A stretch of DNA of 64,000 nucleotides from Bdellovibrionales bacterium Ga0074137. GTDB taxonomy: Bacteria > Bdellovibrionota > Bdellovibrionia > Bdellovibrionales > JAMPXM01. This document shows positions 34,952 to 42,684 of this stretch, in pieces. The position numbers were made by a program, and so were the translations under genes. The stretch lies in contig LNDT01000008.1 of assembly GCA_001464715.1 (NCBI GenBank), forward strand, positions 1 through 64,000, given 5' to 3'. Below the pieces are notes generated by a model. That model was not told the origin of the DNA and did not search any database. It saw only the letters and a program-made list of their open reading frames with translations. Every line of letters begins with the position of its first letter. Positions within the stretch are counted from its first letter, which is position 1.

Positions 34952-34998
34952 TTATTTGAACCGTATTTTAAGCGCTCGGGCGGAAATGCTTTTGAGAC

Positions 34999-35451
34999 TT
35001 AGCGTTTAGGGAGTGAGCGCAGGTACTGGATGTCGGTCGAGGCCTCGTGCCGGTTTGTGTCGCCTGAGGATGTGCATTCACTCACGGTGCGCGTGCCGTT
35101 GGGCCTTGTGACGATGACGAAAAAGTTCAAGCCTGCGGAGTGGTAAGCGGACTTGTCGACCCAAGGAATCAAAATGTCGATGACGTCGCCGTTAAAAGTG
35201 GCCGTTCCGAATAGAGATTCATCAATTTCGACTTTCGCCTTTACTGGCGCCCCGGCCTGCTCGCTCACTTCGAACGATCTCAAATACCCAGTCACCATCT
35301 CGAAACGTCTGTCGGGAAACTTTTCAGAATGAGCAACAACCATCGCGGCTGTTGCTAGACCACTACACGATGCGCGCGCGCTGGGACTCATCAAAATGAC
35401 CAGCCCCAGGCTCGTTACCATCAAGCGCATGTGATTCTTTGGAGTCGTCAT
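34999..35451 (-). CDS. Small exported protein, unknown function
   Basis: 150 aa from ATG 35451, which lies 2 nt after the stop of the upstream gene; an internal ATG at 35430 would also give a signal peptide (MRLMVTSLGLVILMSPSARA). The mature part of about 120 aa has two cysteines (SCSGLATAA and VSECTSSG) and a beta-rich middle (VKAKVEIDESLFGTATFNGDVIDILIPW). The 'secreted TIMP/netrin-like' sort of fold is imaginable, but I cannot claim a family. It is co-transcribed with the exported protein at 35454. Confidence 0.65.
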   Translation of the reverse strand: MTTPKNHMRLMVTSLGLVILMSPSARASCSGLATAAMVVAHSEKFPDRRFEMVTGYLRSFEVSEQAGAPVKAKVEIDESLFGTATFNGDVIDILIPWVDKSAYHSAGLNFFVIVTRPNGTRTVSECTSSGDTNRHEASTDIQYLRSLPKR

Positions 35452-35453
35452 GA

Positions 35454-35831
35454 CTACGGATTAGGATTCGTAAGCGTCTGCGTAGTGCAGCCCTTCTGTT
35501 TGAGCGAGACTTCGACAGAGGGATCGACATTCAAAGTCCAGTGAATCACCTCGAGATCGCGGAACGCAGAATATTCGGATCTAAAACCTGTTGATTCAAC
35601 AAGGAACTCTGTTGTGCGACCCTGCTTAATTGTAAAGGTTGATGACCGCCCCGCATGCTCAATGAATTTCTTTGCCGCATCGGCGAGTGGCTGAAACGAA
35701 GGTTGGCCATTAATCATCACGGCTTTTTCTTGTTTCAGCGAAAGGATGCCGTAACAAGTGTGCATGTTCGTCCCAGCCATGGCAGCAAGTGACATCGAAA
35801 GAGTCGCAAAAAAAGTAAGGGCAAATTTCAT
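35454..35831 (-). CDS. Small exported protein, unknown function
   Basis: ATG 35831 has GGAG 6 nt upstream and starts a signal peptide (MKFALTFFATLSMSLAAMA), so it is chosen over the longer frame; the product is 125 aa. The mature part starts GTNMHTCYGILSLKQEKAV, has two cysteines in all (HTCYG and KGCTTQ) and ends TQTLTNPNP. No family recognised. It lies 2 bp upstream of 34999-35451, and the two exported proteins form a pair. Confidence 0.65.
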   Translation of the reverse strand: MKFALTFFATLSMSLAAMAGTNMHTCYGILSLKQEKAVMINGQPSFQPLADAAKKFIEHAGRSSTFTIKQGRTTEFLVESTGFRSEYSAFRDLEVIHWTLNVDPSVEVSLKQKGCTTQTLTNPNP

Positions 35832-35890
35832 GTCGATCTCCAGAGTTAGGGTCGAAGTATAAGATTTTTCCTGCCTTCGCAGAAGCACAC

Positions 35891-35918
35891 CTACCGACGC
35901 ACCCCTACCGTCGCACCC
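35891..35918. repeat. 14-bp direct repeat in a gene-poor stretch
   Basis: CTACCGACGCACCC and CTACCGTCGCACCC are adjacent near-identical units. They lie in the 590-bp stretch 35832-36422, which has no intact gene of normal size. Apart from this repeat it holds only the two gene remnants listed separately. Confidence 0.5.
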
Positions 35919-36039
35919 CTCGAAGCAACCCTTGTGCCGACGCGGCCGCGGCCAGAATAGTTGCGAATCGTACACTTGGACGAGCCGGGGCACTTCTTGG
36001 GAACTGAGGCCAAAAATCGTCGTAGAGCTGCGAGATCTC

Positions 36040-36120
36040 TCAGAAGATGAGTTCGTGTGAAGCCGAGTTGTTGGCCACCATCTGAAAGCCGATAGACTCA
36101 TAAAACCTTGAGGCTTTCGT
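36040..36120 (-). pseudogene. Remnant resembling a GNAT acetyltransferase C-terminus
   Basis: On the minus strand 36120-36040 reads TKASRFYESIGFQMVANNSA then SHELIF and a stop. KASRFYESIGF matches the conserved 'A..FYe.lGF' motif near the end of GNAT N-acetyltransferases. The frame closes upstream at a TAG four codons away, and no other GNAT motif is found, so only a decayed fragment remains. The match is short, so confidence is limited. Confidence 0.35.
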
Positions 36121-36156
36121 GGTATCCGTTCTCTAAGAACAAACGTTTCCGCATCT

Positions 36157-36411
36157 TTAGAAGTTACTTCGTAGTTTTCTTGAGAGAAGTAGCCCCAAAG
36201 CGGATCCCATTAGCAAGCAGCAAACACCAAGGGTAAGAAGTAACGCCCAGAAACCAAACTCATCGCGTCTGAAAAAAACAAAACCGACGAGGAAAATAAC
36301 TGGCGTCAACGTTGAAACCACCTAGGACTTAATATTTCTTTTCAGAAAGTAAGACAGCAATCCGCTCGCAAGAAAAGCTAGAATCGTTACGGTTATTAAG
36401 AATATTGCCAT
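36157..36411 (-). pseudogene. Small three-helix membrane protein interrupted by an amber codon
   Basis: From ATG 36411 the minus strand codes MAIFLITVTILAFLASGLLS plus YFLKRNIKS, then TAG (36324-36322). It continues in the same frame from GTG 36321 with VVSTLTPVIFLVGFVFF, RRDEFGFWALLLTLGVCCLL and MGSALGLLLSRKLRSNF to TAA at 36157. Read through, it is an 84-residue protein with three membrane helices and basic loops. Either the gene is broken by one stop, the stop is read through, or two tiny membrane proteins are made. It lies 11 bp after the tldE stop. Confidence 0.45.
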
Positions 36412-36422
36412 AAGCCGATGTT

Positions 36423-37808
36423 TTACGCTCCGGCAACCGACAGCGAACCAATCAAAAGATCCGGCGCCAATGTGTTGGAAATTTTCTTACTCATTCGTGA
36501 ACTCACGCCCTCAACGCCCATCAGAAGTTCGCGAATCGATCCGGCGACGACGAAGTTGCAGAGCGCTTTCACACGCCGCCCGTTCTCCCAAAGTTCGCCT
36601 TCGGATTGAAAACCGAACTCTCCCGAGCCCGCACGAAACCCAGAATGATAACCTGTGAAGTCCGTGATGTAGATCACGCGCGGATAACGAGCCAAAAGTT
36701 CTTCGACCGAAGTTCGTCCCGGCTCAAGAACCCAGTTCGACGGCCCAATACCAAGTTCACTTTTCGCCGAGCGAACGGCACTGGCCGTGTGCGGAAGTTT
36801 TAATTTGGCCGCATAGACAGAATTTGTGAGCCACGATTTCAAAACACCTTTTTCAATGACGTCGGTTCGTTTCGAATATGCACCCTCGGCATCGAAGGTT
36901 CGGTTACCGACTCCATTTTCGACATTGGGATCATCGCGCAAATTCACAAGCGGGCTCGCAATGGGTTTATCCATGTCCTCGCTAAAAATTGAAGTTTTTT
37001 GCGCCACGGACTTTGCCGAGAAATAATCTCCAATCACTCCTAAAAGCTGAGCCGCAACTCGGCAGTTGATTACCACAGGATAGCGTCCCGTTTCAGGTGA
37101 CACTGCACCCAGTTTCGCGAGCGCCTTTGCAGCGGCGGCCTGAGCGACATCGTCAATATAGCTATCGGCCAGATCCGACGAATTTCTTACGAAAAAGCTC
37201 TCGCCCGCCATCCGCGATTCATCGGCCTGTTTCGCCAAGCAGTAAGCATAACCAGACACTGAGGTTCGCCGCTGCCGAGCCCGAATGCCTTTCGAATTTA
37301 AAACCAAAAACTCGCTTTCAGATTCCGCATACTGATTGTAGGGAACACTTGAAATTCGCTCATCTGCTTTTTGCGTTCGCTCTTCAATCCGGTGAGCTCT
37401 TGCGATCTTTTCGTCGATCGAAACTTTTCCCAATGAATCGTTAAAAAGCTTCTGATCCTCGGGCGCTTTGTGAGTGCTGGAATAAAGTTTTACCGTATCA
37501 ATTTTTGAAGATTCGCTCGAGCGCCCGCGAGCGGCAAAGCGCGCATTTTCAAGCGCTTCTTTGTACGCCGCCTGTAGATCCGAAGCCTCAAGGCTTTCTG
37601 TCCAGCAGTAACCTTCCACACCATTTAAAACCACGCGAAAGCCCGCGACGTTGGAGTGGGACGAATCAAATTTATCAAGTTTTCCGTGGATCGATGAAAG
37701 CTGAAGCGACTCGCCCGCCTCGACCAAAAGCTCAAGCTCGGCGCCATCCTTTTTTGCTAAATCCTCAATCGCTGAAAAGTTTGATTCCAGTGTCTGTGCG
37801 TCGATCAT
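36423..37808 (-). CDS. tldE: TldE/PmbA metalloprotease-complex subunit
   Basis: ATG 37808 overlaps the tldD stop by 4 bp, and the frame upstream of it lies inside tldD; the product is 461 aa. TldE lacks the metal-binding HExxxH, consistent with no such motif here. Family landmarks include the N-terminal AELELLVEAGESLQLSS, SSVPYNQYAESESEFLVLNSKG, GRYPVVINCRVAAQLLGVIGDYFSA, and C-terminal YITDFTGYHSGFRAGSGEFGFQSEG with a closing NTLAPDLLIGSLSVAG. It forms a heterodimer with TldD that degrades unfolded peptides and, in E. coli, matures microcin B17 and degrades CcdA. Confidence 0.93.
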   Translation of the reverse strand: MIDAQTLESNFSAIEDLAKKDGAELELLVEAGESLQLSSIHGKLDKFDSSHSNVAGFRVVLNGVEGYCWTESLEASDLQAAYKEALENARFAARGRSSESSKIDTVKLYSSTHKAPEDQKLFNDSLGKVSIDEKIARAHRIEERTQKADERISSVPYNQYAESESEFLVLNSKGIRARQRRTSVSGYAYCLAKQADESRMAGESFFVRNSSDLADSYIDDVAQAAAAKALAKLGAVSPETGRYPVVINCRVAAQLLGVIGDYFSAKSVAQKTSIFSEDMDKPIASPLVNLRDDPNVENGVGNRTFDAEGAYSKRTDVIEKGVLKSWLTNSVYAAKLKLPHTASAVRSAKSELGIGPSNWVLEPGRTSVEELLARYPRVIYITDFTGYHSGFRAGSGEFGFQSEGELWENGRRVKALCNFVVAGSIRELLMGVEGVSSRMSKKISNTLAPDLLIGSLSVAGA

Positions 37809-39202
37809 GTCGCTCGCCCTCCCACCAAAATTTTCGAAACCTGAATGGCTGGCTGGCCAACAGTCGTCGGAATCGATCCGCTCACCGAACCACACATGCC
37901 GTCTTGAAGACGAAGCTCACGGCCGACTTTTTTGATTCGACCCAGCGTCTCGATGCCGCGGCCAATCAGTGTCGCACCTTTCACAGGCTTCAGAAGCTTT
38001 CCATCTTTGATGACCCAAGCTTCGGTGACTCCGAAATTGTAATCGCCCGTGCCGGGCGAAACTGATCCTCCGCCCATTTCTTTTGCGTAAAGTCCAAAGT
38101 CGATATCTTTGATCATGTCTTCCAGCGTGTCGTTTCCAGCGGCAATAAAAGTATTTCTCATGCGCGAGGCCGGAGCGTACTTGTAACTCTGTCTTCGTCC
38201 ACTGCCCGTTCGCTCAAATCCCGTTTGCTGAGACCCCATGCCGTCGACGATGTAACTTTTAAGAACCCCGTTTTCGATCAACACAGTTTTTTTTGTTTTC
38301 ATTCCCTCATCGTCAACATTGAGCGAGCCCCAAGTGTTCGCGATTGTACCGTCATCAATCGCCGTCACGCAGTCATCAGCGATTTTTGTCCCCATTTTTT
38401 CGCAAAAGACCGAAGCATTTTTAGCGACGGCCGTCGTTTCAAGACCATGGCCACAAGCTTCGTGGAAAATAACTCCGCCAAAACCATTGTCGATGACCAC
38501 TGGCATTTCGCCAGCGGGCGCATAGTCCGCGTGAATAAGAAGCTTCGCTCGGTCGACCGCTGAAAACGCCAAGTCTTCAAAATCAACGGACTCAAACCAA
38601 TCGCTTGTTCCCAAAGTTCCGATTCGTGATCCTGCCGACTCGCGCTCGCCTTGGTCTTCCAGCGAAACCGTGACTACCGCACGAACGTAATTTCTCTCGT
38701 CCTCGGCCCACACGCCCTGACTGTTAGCGACTAAAATTCTCTGCGTTTTCTCAACAAGCGCCGGCGCAACTTGCGTGACCATGCTGGACCGCTCGCGCGC
38801 CGCTGAATCCATCGTCATCAAATGGCGAAACTTTTTATCGCGGTCGTACTCCCAAGGGCGCGTGCCGTAATCGTGAAGTTCATCAAAAGCCGTCGGTGTA
38901 AAAGATTTCGATTCCTTACGAGTCACCCCACCGCTTGCTTGCGGTTTGGCCGCAGCCGCCGTACGCGCCGCCTTCACCAATCCTGCTTCGCTGAGGTCGT
39001 TGGTGGTCACATACACTTGCTCGTTGCCATAGAACACACGAACGCCAGCGCCCTTAAGACGGCCAACCAAGGCCTTAGCTGGTTTCGAATCAACGACGGT
39101 CAGTTCACTTTGATACGTGTCTTCAACAAAAAGTTCAGCAAACTGCGCACCTCGCTCGAGAGCCGCATCGAGGACCTTTTTTACAATACCTTGTGACAAC
39201 AT
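37805..39202 (-). CDS. tldD: TldD metalloprotease
   Basis: 465 aa. The zinc site is FHEACGHGLETT, with H247, E248 and H252. Other TldD features are GAQFAELFVEDTYQSELTVVDSK, the conserved WGSLNVDDEGMKTKKTVLIENGVLKSYI, GRRQSYKYAPASRMRNTF and the C-terminal GMCGSVSGSIPTTVGQPAI. It is the catalytic half of TldD/E. The upstream region (39203-39449, 247 bp) faces the divergent 76-aa gene. The neighbourhood has a possible small substrate protein and an oxygenase. Confidence 0.94.
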   Translation of the reverse strand: MLSQGIVKKVLDAALERGAQFAELFVEDTYQSELTVVDSKPAKALVGRLKGAGVRVFYGNEQVYVTTNDLSEAGLVKAARTAAAAKPQASGGVTRKESKSFTPTAFDELHDYGTRPWEYDRDKKFRHLMTMDSAARERSSMVTQVAPALVEKTQRILVANSQGVWAEDERNYVRAVVTVSLEDQGERESAGSRIGTLGTSDWFESVDFEDLAFSAVDRAKLLIHADYAPAGEMPVVIDNGFGGVIFHEACGHGLETTAVAKNASVFCEKMGTKIADDCVTAIDDGTIANTWGSLNVDDEGMKTKKTVLIENGVLKSYIVDGMGSQQTGFERTGSGRRQSYKYAPASRMRNTFIAAGNDTLEDMIKDIDFGLYAKEMGGGSVSPGTGDYNFGVTEAWVIKDGKLLKPVKGATLIGRGIETLGRIKKVGRELRLQDGMCGSVSGSIPTTVGQPAIQVSKILVGGRAT

Positions 39203-39449
39203 TTAGATGTCCTTTCTTGGACCACTTGGCCAGGGCCGCCCAGCTCAGTTTAGCCTGCGGCCGCCACGGTCCCAGACTAGCAGCCGACCACGAATTTAGA
39301 AAGCTTCGACAGGCCGTATTCAAATTCGTCAAAACTGACGGAATTCGGGCTATTCAGTCTCGCTAATTTTTAGGCCTAGCTTAGAATGTGAATATGTCGA
39401 GTGCTGAGGATTATTTAAAACCCCTTCTGAAAGACATAGAGGTACGACC

Positions 39450-39680
39450 GTGAAAAACAAAGTACAAAGCGAACTGGCCGCCATCAAAGTCAAAGCCCAA
39501 GACGTCGCAAAAAACACAGCTTCGGCCGTTGAATTTATCGCCGAAACCGTCAAGGCCGAGTCGCGCCATTTCAAGAATCTTGCGGTATCGAGAGTAACAG
39601 CGCGGCTCACTGGCTATGCTCACAAGCCTCAGCGTGACGTCTCGCTTGAGCCCCTGGCTGGCGTTTCACACCGCGAGTAA
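39450..39680 (+). CDS. 76-aa helical protein next to tldD
   Basis: GTG 39450 follows GAGG at 7-nt spacing. The first 55 residues are a basic/acidic amphipathic helix (VQSELAAIKVKAQDVAKNTA, then SAVEFIAETVKAESRHF), followed by a polar tail TGYAHKPQRDVSLEPLAGVS. It has no cysteine and no signal peptide. No family recognised. It is divergent from tldD and precedes the 2OG-Fe(II) oxygenase. It could be a small structural or stress protein, or a peptide substrate of its neighbours. Confidence 0.55.
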   Translation: MKNKVQSELAAIKVKAQDVAKNTASAVEFIAETVKAESRHFKNLAVSRVTARLTGYAHKPQRDVSLEPLAGVSHRE

Positions 39681-39751
39681 TTTTTAAGGGCTGATAGTAG
39701 TTGCTCGAGGACTGTTGGACGTTCGGCGATGAACCGAGTAGACCGGTTCCA

Positions 39752-40417
39752 ATGAAACAGTCTCAGCGTCGCTCTCAGAAGCAACCCACGGTCACCGCTT
39801 GTTTTCCCACTTTCATCTATCGCGCGCCCTTGGCGAAAAGTGCGTCGACAGGCGGAGCTAAACTGCGCCGCGAACTACGGCGCGAAGCCGACATTCTTCG
39901 CGACATCGATACCGAAGGATTGTCGTGGTCGGAAAAAAACTACCCGCAAGGCTACACGTCCTACGGTTCAATGGACCGGCTTCACAAATCCTCGCCGACT
40001 TTTTCATCTCTTGAACAAGAACTCGATCGGCACGTTGCCGCTTTCGCCCGAAAGCAAAAATGGGATCTGCGCCAAGGCCGTCTTGAAATGTCGTCGTGTT
40101 GGATCAATGTGATGCCGGCAGGAGCCGCCCACAGTCTTCATCTTCACCCACTGTCTGTAGTGAGCGGAACTTTTTATGTCCAGGTTCCAAAAGGCTCGAG
40201 CCCCATCAAATTCGAAGATCCTCGCCTCGAGAGGTTCATGGCTCAACCGCCGCGATTATCAAATGCGCCGCCTCAACTTCAGCCATTTATCGAGATGACA
40301 CCCAAAGATGGCGATGTAATTTTATTTGAGAGCTGGCTTCGGCACGAAGTTCCCGCTCTCAGGAGCGGCTTCGAGAGCGAGCGGATTTCGGTCAGCTTCA
40401 ATTACGACTGGATTTGA
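39752..40417 (+). CDS. 2OG-Fe(II) oxygenase, TIGR02466-type
   Basis: Start uncertain: ATG 39752 is used, TTG 39701 after AAGGG is an alternative; no strong site supports either. 221 aa. The domain shows SSCWINVMPAGAAHSLHLHPLSVVSGTFYVQVP with HxH-type iron ligands, IKFEDPRLERFM, a PKDGDVILFESWLRHEV segment with the distal His, and a final RISVSFNYDW with the 2-oxoglutarate Arg. These match the putative 2OG-Fe(II) oxygenase family TIGR02466. Substrate unknown. Its last 96 bp overlap the 3' end of the convergent gene. Confidence 0.85.
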   Translation: MKQSQRRSQKQPTVTACFPTFIYRAPLAKSASTGGAKLRRELRREADILRDIDTEGLSWSEKNYPQGYTSYGSMDRLHKSSPTFSSLEQELDRHVAAFARKQKWDLRQGRLEMSSCWINVMPAGAAHSLHLHPLSVVSGTFYVQVPKGSSPIKFEDPRLERFMAQPPRLSNAPPQLQPFIEMTPKDGDVILFESWLRHEVPALRSGFESERISVSFNYDWI

Positions 40418-41350
40418 TCGCAACGAGGTTTCGCGAACGGCGTCGCGAGCTTCGGCGCTGGCTTCAGATTTTGTTTTGGCCTCCAAGCTTTCCTCAATGG
40501 CCGTCGATGACGGAAATATTGCGGGAGCCACGGTCGCGTTGACCTGAGGTTCGACGCTCTCGCTCACCGCCGGTTCGACTTTCTCGCTCACCGCCGGTTC
40601 GACTTTCTCGCTCACCGCCGGTTCGACAATCGCCGGAACCGTGACTGGTGCCGTGGCCGCGGCCTTTATCTCTGCGATGGCCTTTGCGGCTTCAGGGTCG
40701 ACAACAGCGCCCGCTGAGGAATCAGCCACCACCGACTTCACTCCCAACGCGTGCAGGATGAATCGACTGGTCAATGCGGATGTCGACAGACTTGTTTCGA
40801 GGTGAACCGCCGCCATTTCAAACCAATTCGTGGCAAGCATCACTGTTCCTTCCGGAAAACCAAGCGAGGCCATGATTTCACGACGTGTTTCTGGCAGTTG
40901 ATAGCGAGCTCCGGTGAGCTCCGAAAGTTCGATGAAGATCTGTTCGGCCTCGGATTCAGAAATTTCTCCGGTCGCAACGGCCGACTTCAATAGCTGAATG
41001 ACATTGGCCGACGAACTTCTAGGCGACGTCGTTTGAGAATCTAATTTGGAAACTCGTGTTTCATTGATTGAAGCTGGTCGCGATTCGAACAAAAAGAATA
41101 TTTCCTCGCCCTGACCAACGATCGAAACCGCACGATGTTTTGCTGTGAGCGGAGCGCCGCTAATGCCTCCGGGGGCAATTGTCGCTAAGCTGACCGCGAT
41201 GCCTGACGAGGCACTGCCCGCGGTGCCCGTCGTCACTGGAATTTCCAGACTTGTCGCTCGAGCGCTGAGGCTTCCGACCAAAAGAGCGAAAACAAAGATT
41301 GGCGCGAGGATCGCTCTTGCTATTTTTTTAACTGGTCCAAACTTCTTCAC
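40322..41350 (-). CDS. Exported Ala/Val/Glu-rich protein with 24-bp repeats
   Basis: 342 aa from ATG 41350; signal peptide AILAPIFVFALLVGSLSARA. The middle (about 100-205) appears folded and helical (VIQLLKSAVATGEISESEAEQIFIEL; LETSLSTSALTSRFILHALG). The C-terminal 130 residues are low-complexity, with EPAVSEKV units and Ala/Glu-rich stretches. The frame runs 96 bp into the opposite strand of the oxygenase gene before stopping, so either the tail really overlaps or it has grown by loss of an earlier stop. No family recognised. Confidence 0.65.
   Translation of the reverse strand: MKKFGPVKKIARAILAPIFVFALLVGSLSARATSLEIPVTTGTAGSASSGIAVSLATIAPGGISGAPLTAKHRAVSIVGQGEEIFFLFESRPASINETRVSKLDSQTTSPRSSSANVIQLLKSAVATGEISESEAEQIFIELSELTGARYQLPETRREIMASLGFPEGTVMLATNWFEMAAVHLETSLSTSALTSRFILHALGVKSVVADSSAGAVVDPEAAKAIAEIKAAATAPVTVPAIVEPAVSEKVEPAVSEKVEPAVSESVEPQVNATVAPAIFPSSTAIEESLEAKTKSEASAEARDAVRETSLRSNPVVIEADRNPLALEAAPESGNFVPKPALK
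40559..40630 (-). repeat. Three 24-bp tandem repeats in a coding region
   Basis: CTCGCTCACCGCCGGTTCGACTTT occurs at 40559-40582 and 40583-40606, and a third copy at 40607-40630 differs only in its last bases. A weaker partial copy lies at the left. Coding on the minus strand, they give EPAVSEKV-type octapeptides. A multiple of three, so slippage changes length without a frameshift. Confidence 0.9.
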
Positions 41351-41748
41351 GCGTGAGTGAATCGCAATCTTCGTGCTCGGAGTGCCGTATGAAGAATCAG
41401 TGAAACATCCACGCCTAGCGACGCCCAGAACGCCCCTAGTCCACTTTCAGCGCGCCAACGGCGGTCCTCGGCAAACTCTTGTAACTCTTATGATTTTCAA
41501 GTTTTCAAAACGGGTGCCCCTCAGCGGCCCTTTCAAAGGGATCATTGCAGGCAAAGAACAACACCCATCGAAACTCGGCTGACCGCGGACCCGAAGCCTA
41601 TTTCGATGGTAGTTTACAATGAGGCGTGACGATCCATCATCCCAACAACCTATCGCCTCGACGACGGCTCGCTCGGTTCCCTCCGCAGCTAATCAATTAC
41701 ATCTTCGGAAATTGACCCTGAAAGGTTCGGAAAAATTCAAATTCTCAG
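41351..41748. other. Intergenic stretch before the RAYT-like gene
   Basis: About 400 bp without a supported gene. Open frames here lack ribosome-binding sites and family features. A short dyad, CCCTTTCAAAGGG, lies near 41528. The last 60 bp before 41748 are clearly more AT-rich than the surroundings, as is the RAYT promoter that follows. Confidence 0.5.
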
Positions 41749-41777
41749 TTGTATTTGTATATGAAAATACATATGCT
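41749..41777 (+). promoter_or_regulatory. Candidate sigma-70 promoter of the RAYT-like gene
   Basis: TTGTAT (41749-41754), 17-bp spacer, TATGCT (41772-41777). The region is AT-rich and partly self-complementary. Transcription would start around 41784, almost on ATG 41786, which implies a leaderless message or a real start codon further down. Confidence 0.4.
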
Positions 41778-41785
41778 TCTAAAGG

Positions 41786-42514
41786 ATGGGAAATAAGAAT
41801 CAATCAGACAAAGCAGCAGCTATAAAACAGACTTCAAGCCCGCTGACGGCCCATCGTTCGGCCAGCAAATCGAAAAAACCTCGAAGTCTTTCTGAAAAGA
41901 ATGTGCGTGGAAAACCGAAACGGCGGCCGCGGGCCGGGCAAATGTCATTTCTGCCAACACTGAAAGACACATTCATCGGCACAGAGCGCGCGCCCGGTCG
42001 CGATACGCACGCAAAATTCGGTCGCCCGCTCACCACACAAAAGCCTATTCATATTTGCTTTAGGTCGAAGTACGCCAAAGGAAAGCGGACAATGCTTGGC
42101 GTGAATAAACTCAAAGTCGATGAGCTCGTTACTCGGATCTCGCGACGGTACGGCGTGAAGCTTAAGAAGTACGTGAATGTCGGAAATCATCTGCACCTGG
42201 TGGTGAAACTTTCCGGAAGTCCGATGACTGCGCGGCGCCAGTATCGATCTTGGATTCGCCTGCTTACGGCGCGCATCGCGTTTGAAGTGGGCGGCTCGAA
42301 AAAAGGTGAACCGTTCAGAGACGAAAATGGTGAGCGAGTTAAATTCTGGGACGCAATTCCGTTTTCAAGAGTCGTTCACGGCCTCCGAGGATGGATCGAC
42401 ATGGATCGCTACGTTTTGAAAAACGCTCTGGAGGCCCAGGGCCTCCCAAAAAACCAAGCCCTCTTCCTGGCCCGCGAAATTTACGATTCAAATCTGGTGT
42501 CTCACCGGAGGTGA
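41786..42514 (+). CDS. RAYT-like Y1 (HUH) transposase
   Basis: 242 aa from ATG 41786; ATG 41942 is a possible later start. The first 50 residues are basic and Ser-rich. The Y1_Tnp core begins QKPIHICFRSKYAKGKRTML, continues KLKKYVNVGNHLHLVVKL with H135-x-H137 as metal ligands, and has a downstream helix with Tyr209 (GWIDMDRYVLKN) as the candidate nucleophile. RAYTs nick and join single-stranded REP palindromes and usually occur as single-copy domesticated genes. A hairpin overlaps the stop codon and a 13-bp repeat follows. The AT-rich promoter suggests acquisition. Motif order fits, but identity is inferred. Confidence 0.75.
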   Translation: MGNKNQSDKAAAIKQTSSPLTAHRSASKSKKPRSLSEKNVRGKPKRRPRAGQMSFLPTLKDTFIGTERAPGRDTHAKFGRPLTTQKPIHICFRSKYAKGKRTMLGVNKLKVDELVTRISRRYGVKLKKYVNVGNHLHLVVKLSGSPMTARRQYRSWIRLLTARIAFEVGGSKKGEPFRDENGERVKFWDAIPFSRVVHGLRGWIDMDRYVLKNALEAQGLPKNQALFLAREIYDSNLVSHRR

Positions 42515-42541
42515 GCCTCGCTAATGGAACCGGAGGTGAGC
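42501..42541. repeat. Hairpin and 13-bp direct repeat at the end of the RAYT-like gene
   Basis: CTCACC-GGA-GGTGAG (42501-42515) is a perfect hairpin that contains the stop codon. ACCGGAGGTGAGC (42504-42516) is repeated exactly at 42529-42541. Foldback plus direct repeat next to a Y1 transposase resembles the REP-type ends that such enzymes recognise. Confidence 0.6.
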
Positions 42542-42684
42542 AGCGCAATCGGATCTGAAGTTCAATCGCGGCCAAGCAGCATCCAAGCTGGCCAACCTCA
42601 TCGGAAGTAAAGACCGCCGTTGGAACCGCCCGATTCAACTCCGGCAGACAGCAGCCCTGCCACCAGAGAGATAAACTCCAACGA

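Noticed and set aside
35832-36101. N-terminal extension of the exported protein at 35454
   Set aside because: The signal peptide and GGAG site point to ATG 35831; the extension is Arg/Ser-rich and typical of an out-of-frame reading through an intergenic remnant.
40559-40630. 24-bp repeats as a CRISPR array
   Set aside because: Units are contiguous without spacers and lie in a coding frame.
41373-41825. Small plus-strand frames before the RAYT-like gene
   Set aside because: No ribosome-binding site, signal or recognisable feature; composition like intergenic sequence.
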